From NCBI GenBank assembly GCA_029959195.1, contig CP114120.1, positions 124,001-188,000 on the forward strand: a stretch of 64,000 bases of DNA, read 5' to 3'. Shown here in pieces: positions 11,334 to 23,620 of this stretch. Positions within the stretch are counted from its first letter, which is position 1; every line of letters begins with the position of its first letter. The DNA comes from Dictyophora rubrovolvata. Its lineage: Eukaryota; Basidiomycota; Agaricomycetes; Phallales; Phallaceae. The notes under the pieces are model-generated. The model was given only the letters and a program-made list of their open reading frames with translations, was not told where the DNA came from and did not search any database. The position numbers and the translations under genes are program-made.

Positions 11334-12359
11334 TGTCATGACCCGAATTCATGACACTTTAGCAATACGAATCAACAACTATATTACCTATTATTATCAT
11401 ATTTTATCCACATCTTATTAATGTTGCTTCACAGGTGTGTTATGTACGGTGGCCCGAGGCTATTCTGGATAGTTCCGAAGAAGTCCGGACTGCTGCAGAG
11501 TACTGAAGTATGGGGTGAGGGACTTGGCTTCAACTTATATGTTGCGCCCACTCGCCCAGCTTACAATATCCCTCAATTTCGGAATATGAGGAAGTATGCA
11601 AGTATATACAAGTCCGATGACGTGTGATACAATGATGGAGTACAAGTCCACGTTGTTGAAGACGATGTGAATGACAAGTACGAGTTGGCTCGAACGTTAA
11701 GTCTGAGCCAACTACACAATATGGATTAAGAGTATGAGACTGATATGTACTGCTCAGGAGTACGCAGAGATCCAGGGAACCAGTGTTTATGTATGTCGAG
11801 GGAAAATAAGAGATTTTTAGGTAGATAGAAAGAATTGGATAGTAGAATCCATAGATAGAAGATATATTTCTTAAGCTCAAACTGAAGGAAAAGTTGCGAA
11901 AAATGGGGGAAAGGCGAGAAACTGCACTCAATACGAATCAAATACTAATTGCAATATAGTCACTGACCAAACGCGCCATTGCTAATTAGTCTATTCCACG
12001 TGATCTCCATGTAAGCCGTTCCAGTCCTCAACAAGACAGTCTAGAGATGAGAGAATAATTGATTATATTTGGACTGAGGATCCACAGCTGAGGGAGCTGG
12101 AGTTTAAATACAGGAGGGAGCAGAACTATGTAAATGGGGATAATGACAAATAAGGGAAGGTGGGAACTGACTAGTGCAAGCCAAGATGACAACAAGGTAC
12201 CTTATTACTAAGCGACCGGAATACACATCCCCTTAAGGAAGGTGTCTGATACGGAGTATGGATTGAGTACAGGTCTCGGAGTTAAGGGGAAATACGGGGT
12301 ATGTAGTACGGAGTTTGGAATAGTCCAGGTTTGGACTCTGGGGCACGTGGAGCATGACA
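11334..12359 (+). mobile_element. LTR fossil, family K, copy 1 (interrupted by an LTR of family E)
   Basis: It starts TGTCATG and ends CATGACA. It shares the segment GGCTTCAACTTATATGTTG and a TTTAAATAC box with family K copy 2 at 13568. Removing the E insertion (11741-12033) leaves about 730 bases. No clear target duplication was found. It is a solitary, decayed LTR. Confidence 0.6.
11741..12033 (-). mobile_element. Solo LTR fossil, family E, copy 1
   Basis: The unit reads TGATATG...CTCAACA on the plus strand and is flanked by AGAC on both sides (11737-11740, 12034-12037), a 4-bp target duplication. It matches family E copy 2 at 23217 over its whole length and is about 100 bases shorter in the middle. 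It sits inside LTR K copy 1. Confidence 0.7.
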
Positions 12360-12362
12360 AGG

Positions 12363-13118
12363 TGTCACAACCAGAAGTCTCGCCAGACTTCATCACCATT
12401 CCAATATGCCCTAGATGCTGTCATCTTCCTAGGACTTACAGTAAGCTGCAGATAGACCTTAGGTCTATATTCTAGTCCCTAACCGCGCATGAGATCATCT
12501 ATGATGACCATGAGTTGTCATAGACATTTCCTTTGTTCTTGTTGCCTCATGTTTGCCACATGGCAAACCGACCCTGCATATACTTATGATACTCACGAAT
12601 TACTATGACATGTATATGTTCTCAAGTTCGTTATCTATTTCGAACTGAGATTCAAACCTCTAGCGTACTTGTATATAAAGCCTTCTATACATCATAGCTA
12701 GACTTCTCTTTAGACTTAATATCAAACCTAGTTCGATATCTCAATATAGTCTTTCTTATTCATTACCACTTCAGTCATTTCCAAACGCTCCAAATCTAAA
12801 CTGTCTGTAGCGACAATGCCATTCTGGTATTGGATCCGCTACTTCTTTAACCTACTCTTTTTCTGCTTCCTTGTCGATGATCTATTCCTACAGATCGTTC
12901 TAGATTTCCTAGAGCTTCGGTTCAATGATATCCTCTGCAGACTTGAAGGTCCCGAACGTCGTCAAGACAAGTAGAGCTAACGCTCAGAGGACTGTCGTGG
13001 TACAACCCACTCAGGTTGAGACCGCACTCTACGCCAATCCGGTGAAGTTTGTATTACTATTAGATACAGATTCTAACACATACATTCGTCATCGATACCT
13101 GAGAATCGGTACTTAACA
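12363..13118 (+). mobile_element. LTR-like repeat fossil, family F, copy 1
   Basis: A unit of about 755 bases, TGTCACAACC...TACTTAACA, repeated in direct orientation at 26588-27346 with roughly 85-90% identity. It has a TATA box (TTGTATATAAAGC, near 12670) and a short downstream reading frame (12816-12974). The TG...CA ends and promoter layout fit an LTR. No target duplication is visible because other fossils abut both ends. Confidence 0.6.
12816..12974 (+). other. Small conserved reading frame inside repeat F copy 1
   Basis: A frame of about 52 codons after the TATA box has a hydrophobic, Phe/Leu-rich middle (IRYFFNLLFFCFLVDDLF) followed by an amphipathic FLELRFNDIL. The same start and core are found in F copy 2 at 27042, so it has been kept at the protein level for some time. 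No homologue is known to me; whether it is translated is open. Confidence 0.4.
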
Positions 13119-13412
13119 ATACTATGAAAAATGGCAAAGGTCATATGTGGCCTTCAGTTTGTGGACTGGGCGTGGATATGTGCTGGTCCCGGACTTTTAG
13201 CTGGGGCCTAGGCCATGGCTCTGATGGGAATGGGCACTCAGCGCCGTTGAAGAGAAGAACGGGACTACGGAAGGAAAGGGGAAGACAAGGAGTGGGATAA
13301 AATACAAGAAATGTGGAAATAGATAAAATAGATAGGAACCGAAGATAAATGGAAGAAACGAAAGGGACGACACTAGTGTACCCTGACAGGCACAGATATG
13401 TGCTGGTCCCGG
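13119..13412 (+). mobile_element. LTR fragments of the Gypsy-A family
   Basis: 13119-13388 is the downstream two thirds of a Gypsy-A LTR (from ACTATGAAAAA to CCCTGACA). It is followed by 24 bases of a second LTR copy (13389-13412) that stops at GGTCCCGG where the next element begins. Confidence 0.7.
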
Positions 13413-15089
13413 TGTCATGCACCAAAATCTTCCCCATTTGGTATTTAGGTTGATTCCCCTTCCTGGATAAACAACTTCCAACCACCCAAATTCCTTCATT
13501 CAGAAATAATAAAATGTTCAAATTTCGTCTATCATCCTCTCTTTCCCTCAAAGATCCTACTTCTCCCTGTCAAGATCCGAAAACATTCGAGTTCGAGAAT
13601 ACGATAATTCGGAGAACGAGGAACCTGGCTTCAACTTATATGTTGTGCCCGTTCCAAAGGCCTGATAATTGTTCCTCAATTTAGATCGTGACGAATGTAC
13701 ACTCACGAATACAGAGTTCAAATGAAACGAGGCCTTTGACGATGAAGTTGTCAAAGACGAGTGAAACGAGAATTCGTGTAGAACAAAGGTTCGAGAATAA
13801 AGACGGTTTATGGACAAAAGAAGTCTTAATTGAAAAAGATATTTAATCGAATCAAAGTTCGATTTCAAGACGACCATAACTACATATTTACAAGGCGTTT
13901 AAATACTAGTTAAGTCGTGCAGGGTCAAGAACAAAGAAAGGACAGAAATAGAATAGTACTTAACAGTTCTCGACTACAACGTGTTTTTGTTAGAAAGAGA
14001 TAGAACGAGATAGAAACGTTCTATATATATCATGGGAACTTTACCAATCAAAGTAAATATAGAAAACGGTCGTCACGGTAAAGTTCAGTCGTAAATCGTA
14101 TATCGGTAAATCGTTATGAAATCGTTAGTTCGGTAAAACAAGTGTCATGAGAAAATCGGCTCATGACACTCCCCCTATTCCCCGAGAACCATCCCCAGAA
14201 GATGTCATACCTCTGTTATTTCATTATACTCATGATAGTCCCCGCACTCACGATCTGGATATTGAGACAACTTTATTCACTTATTACTCGCCTACTCCAA
14301 TCCTCGAACTTGATCCCACGACTCTCCTCCCAGTTTACTTGCCCGAGATTCCCCGAGATATCCATAAGTGTTGAAGTTCAGATATCATACACCCCTTCAT
14401 GGCCTTCGGAAGAGAAGTTTATGTTGAACGAGAATTAAGATGGTTTACAGTCACACATGTTTACTCTACTCAAGCATTGGCCTCACAAGATTCATATCGT
14501 GTTTGGTTAACGACACAAATTGGATTAGAATACATGATAATGGTCCTCGACATTCCAAGTCGGTGGATCTTATTAACATGTAATCACCAACTGGTCTTAG
14601 GATTTTATCGCTCAGCAAATCCCATTCCCAAAGAACCTAAAGCATCTTTCAATAATCCTTCATCCCCTCATTCCCCAACTTCATCTGATCTAACCATACA
14701 ACCTCCCCGATATCAACAAACCCTTCGCACACTTCGACGAGTCTGTTCTAGTTTCCTAGAATGAGCTTGACCAGTTTTGGAATATAATAAAGAACAAATA
14801 AAACGAATATGGACATATTTTCTTTTGTTTCATTCTCTCGTTTCTTCCCGATTTGGAGCTCTAATTCTTACTTTCATCATCCCTCCTCTCCTTTTCTGCC
14901 TATTTCCATAGACCAATTGGGCATTGCAATCTCATCACTATTCCCACTCCTTATTATCCTGACTTTAATTCACCTCCTCCATATAGACGACATGAAGACT
15001 TCCTGACGACAATGTGTGAATACGAATTACAAGGCACCACAATAGAACTAGAAGAAGGTGATCCATGGCCTTGTCTTCCAAAGCCAGAT
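13413..15089 (+). mobile_element. Left half of a family B element (interrupted by LTR K copy 2)
   Basis: It begins TGTCATGCACCAAAATC right after CCGG, the same start as family B at 23192 (minus strand: TGTCACGCACCAAAATC). It carries a diverged relative of the B reading frame; shared words include LDPTTLLPVY (B: LDPSTLLPLY). The element is cut off at 15089 by the Gypsy-A LTR. The matching other half is probably 25138-26181, now in opposite orientation. It is broken. Confidence 0.6.
13568..14168 (+). mobile_element. Solo LTR fossil, family K, copy 2
   Basis: 601 bases, TGTCAAGATC...CATGACA, flanked on both sides by CTCCC (13563-13567, 14169-14173), a 5-bp target duplication. A TATA-like TTTAAATAC lies near 13900. 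It is inserted in the family B half-element. Confidence 0.75.
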
Positions 15090-15494
15090 TGTCAGGGCTA
15101 CTCACTCAGACTAGAGGGAGGGGATCCTAAGTAATTATATTTTGGGAAAAATACTAACTCACCTAGAGGGAGGGGATCCTAAGAGAACAAACTTAGGGAT
15201 CCTTCCTCTAGGGCTACTAACTATATACTATGAAAAACGGTGAAGGCCATATGTGGCCCTCGGTTCATGGACTGGGCACGGATACATGCCGGTCCCGGGC
15301 TTTAGCCGGGGCCTAGGCCATGGCTCTGATGGGAATGGGTGCTCAGCACCCGTTGAAGGGAAAAATGGGAATATAGAAGGAGAGGGAAACACAAGAGATG
15401 GGATAAAATGTGAGAAATATGGAAATGAATAAAATAGACCAAAACCGAAGATAAACAGAGGAAAAGAAGGGGAGGACGCTAGCATACCCTGACA
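15090..15494 (-). repeat. 3' LTR of Gypsy-A
   Basis: 405 bases with perfect 8-bp ends TGTCAGGG/CCCTGACA. A 51-base inverted repeat at 15162-15212 (CCTAGAGG...CCTCTAGG around GGATCC) is conserved in other copies. Confidence 0.85.
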
Positions 15495-15999
15495 CCACCC
15501 CCCCCTTCGACCAGGCATCGACCTGATGCCTGTAGTCTCTCCCAAGGTCGGATTGGCCATGAATGAAACAACAGACCACTTATCGCATGTGGTGCATCAG
15601 GATGCTCTTGATAGAATTTACCCAAGAGATTGGGGGCTGCAAGGTCCTTCTCTGGTACCCATTGATCATGCTCTGGGCCATAACCTTCTCAACGAACCTT
15701 AAATTCGAGTTTGCTCCGTTGAACTCAACTATCCAAGACCTCTTCCACAATATAATATTCTCCATCATCATGAATCTCAGGAGGAGGAGGGACTTGAGAA
15801 CGGCGACCTGGGATGGTGTCTTCTGATCTCGGACGTAACTTCACAACATGAAAGACTGGGTGGAGCCATGACATCGATTTAGGTAGGAGTAGACGATATG
15901 AATGAGAGTCAACTCCTGCTGCTATAGGAAAAGGCCCTAGGAAGCGATGGGACAACTTCGCTGAAGGCCTGGTGGTGTGAATGTCACTAGCATCGAGGT

Positions 16000-16598
16000 T
16001 GTCATGTATTTCATGATTTCCTCCCTTATCTACCCAAAAACAAGTATTTTCTTTATTCTTTTTTTAGTTCCTGCTTGCTTTAATAATCCTTTATTTGTAA
16101 TGTATCTTATCTTTCAGGAACAGTCAGATGACTTAGTTCCAGGAACCCCTTTATTTTCTTATCATCTCTCTCCACTTCCCTGTCTCACTATAATTTTCCC
16201 TGATCCACTATTATTCATTCACTTCCTTTTTAAGTAATTTCTTATCTTTCACATGATGTTTCTCTTACTAATGTTTGGAGCTATTTGTACTTGCTCAAGG
16301 TGTATAAATAGGAGCTCATTTCTCTTGTAATCTAGCTATCTTGTAACTACTGTTGTGCACCAAAGTGCTTACCAATCAAATTGGTCTTTTTCCTCTTATC
16401 TTTTTCTATTCTCAAGGACTTAGTAATAAGTCCCTATCTATCTCTACTAATTTGAACTTAATTCTTAAGTTCAAATCTTCCTTCAAGAGTCTCACCTTCA
16501 ATAACAGGACTTTTAGTTGCTGAACAATCCCTAAACAAAACTCCATTATATTTTATTAGGAACTAAGCCCATTCTAAATCTAAAACAAATCCCTCACA
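16000..16598 (+). mobile_element. Solo LTR fossil, family H, inside Gypsy-A
   Basis: 599 bases, TGTCATGTATTTC...CCCTCACA, with perfect GAGGT target duplications (15995-15999 and 16599-16603). A TATA box (GTATAAATAGG) is near 16300, so it reads on the plus strand, against Gypsy-A. It lies between the integrase and chromodomain portions. Confidence 0.85.
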
Positions 16599-18154
16599 GA
16601 GGTAGACCTTGTCACCAATCTTATACTCAGGAGTTGGGAGTCGTTTATGATCATAGTACTTGGCCATATCATCCTTGGCCTTGATGATAGCAGCTCTGGC
16701 TTCTTCAATAGTCGATGACATATGGTCTTTGAACTCATTGACAGACTTGATTTTTGATTCGGGGATATGAGGTTCGAAGCCCATATGTGGTTGATGGCCT
16801 GTGTCCAACTCAAAAGGTGTCACTTGCGTTGCTGAGTGTATGTGGTTGTTGTATGTGAACTTGGCCATGGGAAGCAGCCTATCCCAATCATCCTGTCATT
16901 CTGAGGTGAAGAGTTGGAGGTACTGTTCAACTTCCGCATTAACCCTCTCGGTCTGACCATCGGTTTGGGGATGGTAGGCTGTGGACGTGGCGAGTCGAAT
17001 GCCAAGGAGTTGAGAGAGTTCCTTCGTGAAGCGTGCCACAAACTGTGGCCCCCTGTCGGAAATGATCTTGTCAGGGAGACCATGCAACTTCCACACATGT
17101 TACAGGTATAGACTTGCAAGACCAGACGCATCGATGGTGGTGAATGTGGGAATGAAATGAACTCATTTGGTTAGTGAATCTACCACAGAGGATTGCATCA
17201 TACCCATTAGATTCTGGGAGTTCAACGATAAAATCGACAGATATGAACTCCCAAGGATGGTGTGGTGTCTCAGTGGGGTGCAACTTGCCAAAGGGTGCGT
17301 GGTGAGCTACTTTTGTACACAAGCAGAGATCGCAGGCTTCAATGTACTGTTGGATGTACCAAGACACACCCAGCCACCAAAAGGTCCGAGAGACCAGTTC
17401 AAGAGTTTTAAAATGACCAGGGTGACCACCGACTTTGGTATCATGATGACATGCAATGATTTCTTGTCGCAGATCCTCAACATTGGGAACGTAGATCTTA
17501 CCATGGTAGTAGAGAACATCCTGATCTTCAGACCATTCACTGGTATGAACCGAATGACCACCGAGAGCTTGAAGAGAAGTGATGGCTTTGGAGACGCTAT
17601 CTTCGTGCTTGCCTTCTTGATTGGCCTTGCGGATCTGACATAGGAAGTCTTCCTCTTCTCCTCAGATACGGAATGTTTGCAGGGCATTGATCGCAAACAT
17701 CTCGGGTCGGATAAGGGTGATCCCTTGGTTATTGTCCTTTCCCGATCCATGATCTGCATGTCGAGAGAGGCTGTTGAGCTTCCCCATTGACTTACCTGGG
17801 ATGTGCTGGAGGGTGAAGTCGAATCGAGCAAGATAGACTGACCACTGAGCTTGTCGACAATTGAGGTTGCGAGTGGTCATAAAGTACTCTAAGTTCTTAT
17901 GGTCAGTGCGAATGTCAATGGGGTGACTTGCGCCTTCGAGAAAGTGTCGCCATTCTTCCAAGGCTCAAATTATCGCCAGCATTTCCTTGTCATGAATCTC
18001 GTAGTTGTGTTCTATGGGGCTCAGGGCTTTTGAGAAGAACACAACAGGGTGCCATTTACCATCCTCATCTGATAGCTGCAAGAGAACCGCACCAGAAGCA
18101 AAGTCAGAGCTGTCTGCCTCAACCTTGTAGGGTTTAGCAGGGTCTGGGATGAGC

Positions 18155-18560
18155 TGTCAGGGTATGCTAGTGTCGTCCCCTTATTTTTCTACATTTATCT
18201 TTGGTTCTGGTCTATTTTATTTATTTCCATATTTCTCGTATTCTATCCCATCTCTTGCATTTCCCTCTCCTTCCGTATTTCCATTTTTCCTCCAATGGGC
18301 GCTGAGCGCCCGTTCTCATCAGAGCCATGGCCTAGGCCCCGGCTAAAAGTCTGGGACCGGTGCATATCCATGCCCAGTCCATGAACCGAAGGCTGCATGT
18401 GGCCTTTGCCGTTTTTCATAGTATATAGTTAGTAGCCCTAGAGGAGGGATCCCTAAGTTTGTTCTCTTAGGATCCCCTCCCTCTAGGTGAGTTAGTATTA
18501 TTCCTAGAATATATTTTGCTTAGGATCCCCTCCCTCTAGTCTGAGAGAGTAGCCCTGACA
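18155..18560 (-). mobile_element. Solo LTR of the Gypsy-A family inserted in Gypsy-A pol
   Basis: 406 bases in opposite orientation to the element's own LTRs as written, with exact TGAGC target duplications (18150-18154 and 18561-18565). It lies between the reverse transcriptase and RNase H portions. A later round of activity of the same family is implied. Confidence 0.9.
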
Positions 18561-20852
18561 TGAGCAAGATGGGAGCTGAAGTGATTGAGAGCTTGAGTGC
18601 ATCAAAGGCTTGCTGACAATTGTCGGACCAGATGAACAAAGTGTCCTTTTTGGTCAGACTGAACATCAGGAGTGTGATACGAGAGAAGTCTTTGATGAAA
18701 CAATGATAGAAGTTAGCAAAACCGAGGAAGGATTGAACTTCAGTGACGTTTCTCGGGACAGGCCAGTCTGAGACACCCAAGACCTTCGCAGGATCCATTT
18801 CGACAGTGTTCTTAGATATGACCATCCCAAGGTACTCAATCTTGGTCTGGCAGAACTTGCATTTCTCCGCCTTAAGGTATAGCTGGTGCTCATGAAGCCG
18901 TTCAAGTACACGTTGAGTAATACGACGGTGTTCCTCTAAGCCTCGTGTATAGATGAGGATATCGTCAATATACACAGCAATGACACCTTCTGAGATTATG
19001 TCCTCAAAGATTTCATTCATCATTGTCTGGAAGGTGGCTGGACTGTTAGTAAGGCCGAAGAACATCACCAAAGGTTCAAAAAGGCCTCTGTTAGTACGAA
19101 ACGTGGCCTTCCACTCATCGCCTTCCTTTATCCACACATTGTTGTAGCCCCATCGAACATTGAGCTTCATGAAGTAGCGGGCACCCTGCAACTTGTTGAT
19201 GAGTTCTGGGATAAGGGGCAATGGATAGCGGTTCTTGATCGTCATCACATTCAGAGCCCGGTAATCCTGAATGAGATGAAGGGAACCATCCTTCTTTTTG
19301 ATAAAGAAGACCGGTGAGGCCATTGCAGACTTCGAGAGTCAGATCTGTCCTGATTTGAGGTTTTCCTCTAGAAACACATCCAACTTGGCCTGTTCCTTCA
19401 GTGACAGTGGGTAGATCTTGCTGGATTTGGGCTCTGAACCTGAGATGAGTTCTATTGGGTGATCCCACTTCTTCAACATCAGTAACGAATCAAAGGATTC
19501 TTTGGAAAAGATGTTGTCAAAGTCATGGAATTGTTCAGGCATGATATCATGAAAACTCTTGGGGGCTGGAGCATATGAGTTCCTGGCATGAGCTTGAGCA
19601 AGTCTCTGTGAGATGGTCTCAGTTGCACCAACGTGATGGACCTCAGGTCTATCGTCAATCATCAAAATACCAAAGAGTCGATTGCCGTCCTCCAGTTGGA
19701 GCTCGTCCTCCATGTCTACCAGATCAGACATGTCAGGATCTTCAGCCTTGGTGTTGTCAAGCTTCACATCTGCAGACATTCGGATCTGTCAGAAGGAACG
19801 TTTAGTGCGATGACCCGAAGGCCAGCTGGGCGCACAGGAATGACATTGGGGACTACAACGTGTCAGTTCTACCTCTCCAGCAGTATAATCAATCACTGGG
19901 TTGTGGACCTTGAACCAAGGTAGCCCCAGTAATACAGGATATTTCCCAAGTGTGGTAACAGCAAATAGGACGCATTCAGAGTGGGACCAATACCTCATAA
20001 CCAGATCGACCACATGTGTGATGGCACCAGCCTGGTTGGGTGTACCATCAACATTGAATATGGGAATAGGTTTCGGGAGTTTGACAGTCGGGAGTCGATG
20101 TCTCTCAACAAAATCGCGGTCCAGGAACATACCACTAGCACCCGTATCAAGCATGGCTTTGCTGGTGATCAGATCTCCTGTATCGGTACTCTGGAGCTCT
20201 ACTGAGATTTCAAGTTTCTAAGTACCAGCAGTGGCTGCGAGTCGATATTCGGAGGGTAATGACTTCCGCTTCGAAGTCGAAAGTCGTGGAGGTGGCAGCG
20301 TAGAGGAAGGCGTGGGGAGAGGGGGGTTTTTAGGAGATACAGCAGGGGTAATAGGATTCGAATTACTATCATCATTTTGTTCACGATCTATGTACAAAAC
20401 GTCGAATCTATTGAATGTTGGCAACAAGGGTGTATCCTTCACTCATCACCTTCCTGAAAATCCTCTGTTGCTACTGGTGCAGGAGTCTCTTCTTCCTCTG
20501 TTGGTCCAGGCCCTGCACGACTCTGCGCTTCTGCAACGTCCTTTTGGGCAAGGAGCAGTTCGACAAGGTTGTCAATCTCATCTGTGTTTATGAAATGAAT
20601 GTCATGCGTGTGAGGACAGTCACGCATGAGATGCCCAGCTTGTCCACAACAGTAACATCTAGTGGATTCCACAGTCATCCGTCAACGCATGGCATCAATG
20701 TCCATTGGGTCATGACGTTGTTGAGGAGGTTGAACTGGAATCGACGGCCTAGCTGGGGCAGCAGCAAACCCAGGAGCAACCGGCCTAGGAGGTGGGAATG
20801 GAGGTGGTTGATACTGGGGGATAGTGGGTCTTAAAGGTAGGAAGGGTACCGG

Positions 20853-23192
20853 TGTAAGCTTCACTATGCGCAAAAGGAAAATAATACGCCTAGCGAAATA
20901 CACAAGAAAAGAATGGGTGAGGTAGTCAATCTCCGTGAAGCAAGTCCAGATGCTGCTTAGTACGAAAATAAGGTGGAGGTGATGGAAACAACAACAAACA
21001 ACAACAACCAAAAGATGGTTACTGTTAACAAATCAAAGGTTGCTTGTGAGGCAAAGTACAATAATTGCGATAACTCAGATCATAAGTTTATACTCCGAAA
21101 TGTATGGTCTCAGAGTTTTCCAAAGGTAAAGATGTGAGCATAGAGATAGACAAGAGGCAAAACCAAAAACACTAAACAAAAACCACAAACTTAAACTTAA
21201 GTCAAACCAATGTAGGTATTGCTGCTGTTACAGGTATTTACATGCAGTATTTATATGTTTTGGAACAATAAGAATGTTTTTGGAATTTGAGTAGCAATAC
21301 AATTAGTAATTGTGAGCCGGATTTGTAATAAAAGAAGGAAAAAGAAACAAAGAGAAAAATGAGTAATAAAAAAGGGGCATATGAGTCAGTGAGTCTATAC
21401 TATTATAAAGGGTGAACAAAAGAATTTCAAGGTGACAACAAAATAAAAGAAAGAAAGGAGCAACACAAAAGAATGGATTTAGAATCAATACAAGTACAAA
21501 AGGAAAGAAAAAGGAGCAAACAAGAAAGGAAACGATGGGGATAGGAGGTCATTTTATTCATCCTTACTAATTTTCCCAAAATAGACATCACTATCGATAA
21601 GCACTTCACAGCCTCAGATTTTCGATCTTCATCTCCTTCCTTTAACCTCGGAAACGATATGCGTTCGCCACTGCCATATGTATCCGTGTATTTCGTTGTT
21701 GAACTCTTGTTAAAGAGCTCCAATCGTACAGAACTAAAGGTCTTCATTCAAGGTACTCGGGAAGTGGTTGGGAAGTATCAACCTCTAGCAGACAGTAGTC
21801 AGGGGCAGGATGATTGTTGATCGCATTAGTGGGAGCATCCATGAAAAGAAATTCATCATGATAAAGAAGTGGTCGATGGAATATGAACTGCCAAACAGGT
21901 TGTTCGCCACAATGAAACTGGCAAATTCAAACCAATTCATATGAACAAGCGAGTATGTTGATATGGATTGTTTCGTTCACTTTTGGATTCTCTGGGAATT
22001 CCAGTTTCTCATAGGGTACCTGGTATTCTTCAATGGGGACTAGAGAATGCAGCCATAACGTACTTCTGTCTACCTCAATGTTTGTACCAGAGATGCGATA
22101 AATCCATATTGTTGATACAAAGTTAGCATATTGTTCATCCAAAGTTATCCCTGTAAAAGGATAAAAGGGGTAAGGAAGGAAGGAAGTGGGAGCAAGTGAT
22201 TCGTAACCAAGAGGTTGCACAGAGCTCATGATGGAAGGGAAGGGTAAAAAAGGATGGAATTAATTTAGACTCTGAAAGAAAAGAAACAAGAGGGGAAATA
22301 AAAAAATAAAGAAGTTTTTGTTTTTTGTTTTAATTAGTCCTGATTATTCAAATGAGGTACTTCCTATAATGTTATCCCAGATGTCTTAAATATAGCTGAA
22401 CAGAATTTCCGAAGTCGATGTAGCTTGGGGACAGTAGAAACAGGAGTCGTAGGACGAAAAGAAGGTGATGAAGGTTCGGTAGGAGGATCAAAGGTGGAGA
22501 TAGGAGGTTTAGGAGTCATGGGAAATTGCGGAGTACCAGAATTGTAGGAAGGAAGGAAAAATTCAGGTTCTGGTGTGTGCTGATATCGATGACAGATCCA
22601 TGAACAAGGGACATCGAATACAATGTGCCAGAATGCATGTCCGTGTTCAGCAGTAGCCCATATCCTAGTAACCGTGTCCAGTAGACCTATGTGAATTGTG
22701 TACATATTCACCACAATGAACCATTCTTCATATCCTTCTAACCATAATTGTGTTCCAAAAGAAACCTTCTTATTGCCTGCATCTGAATACGAGATCAGAT
22801 CCGAAGCTTTATGTCGACCGATAATAATGGGGTTTGGGTATAATGGTAATAAGGTGGAGGGATCGAGGTTGAGGTGTGCATAGGATGTGAAGTAGACATA
22901 GTACTGAGTGTCCAAATCACAGAGATTGATATCAGGAGTAGGAGGGACAAAACAAAAACAATCAGAGTCATCAATAGAAGGAGTGCGAAGGGATGGCAGG
23001 GAATGAGAAGAGCAAATTTGGAGTGAGGACATATCTTTTGTATCAATGTTTTTGGGATAAAAAAAATGTTTGGACATGGGTTCTAGGTAGTTGCAAAGGT
23101 GAATTCAAGCTCTGAGGGACATATCGTAGGATTAGGGAATCTTCGGAACATTTACCCTAATTTTTGCCAAATATAGATTTTGGTGCGTGACA
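20853..23192 (-). mobile_element. Family B element, complete copy, in Gypsy-A gag
   Basis: 2340 bases on the minus strand from TGTCACGCACC to AGCTTACA, flanked by CCGG on each side (23193-23196 and 20849-20852), a 4-bp target duplication. A 237-codon frame (23077-22364) starts 115 bases from the 5' end; a second region (22229-21927) continues in the same direction. A TATA box (ATATAAATACTG, about 21.26 kb) lies about 400 bases before the 3' end. No internal terminal repeats were found. The TG...CA ends and a late TATA are what a very long solo LTR with a reading frame in U3 would show; a different class of element is also possible. At least a few breaks are present. Confidence 0.65.
22364..23077 (-). 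other. Reading frame of unknown family carried by element B
   Basis: 237 codons; no zinc knuckle, protease or polymerase motif. The middle (VSFGTQLWLEG, WFIVVNMYTIH, FDVPCSWICHRY) is followed by a Pro/Ser/Thr-rich tail and a short basic end (LHRLRKFCSAIF). A diverged relative lies in the plus-strand half-element near 14.15-14.76 kb, with the same order of blocks, so this is a shared element protein and not captured host DNA. Function unknown. Confidence 0.5.
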
Positions 23193-23216
23193 CCGGTCTA
23201 GGACAAGACATAGGAG

Positions 23217-23620
23217 TGATGTGTGCCGCTCAGGAGTACGCAGAGATCCAGGGAACCAGTGTTTATGTATGTCAAGGGAAAATAAGAGATTTTTAGGTAG
23301 ATAGAAAGAATTGGATAGTAGAATCCATAGATAGAGGATATATTTCTTAAGCTCAAACTGAAGGAAAAGTTGCGAAAAATGGGGGGAAAAACTCTCTCCT
23401 GATTATATTTTTTTGTTTAACTATTGGTTATTATATACATGGTTTATGAGTAAGCAGGAATGAGGAACTTAAGTATCTAATAAGTATGAAGGAAAGGCAA
23501 GAAACTGCACTCAATACGAATCAAATACTAATTGTAATATAGTCAAATGCTGACCAAACATGCCATTGCTAATTAGTCTATTCCATGTGATCTCCATGTA
23601 AGCTGTTCCGGTCCTCAACA
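23217..23620 (-). mobile_element. Solo LTR fossil, family E, copy 2, in Gypsy-A gag
   Basis: 404 bases, TGATGTGTGCC...CCTCAACA on the plus strand, with GGAG on both sides (23213-23216, 23621-23624), a 4-bp target duplication. It is the longer form of copy 1 at 11741. Confidence 0.75.
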
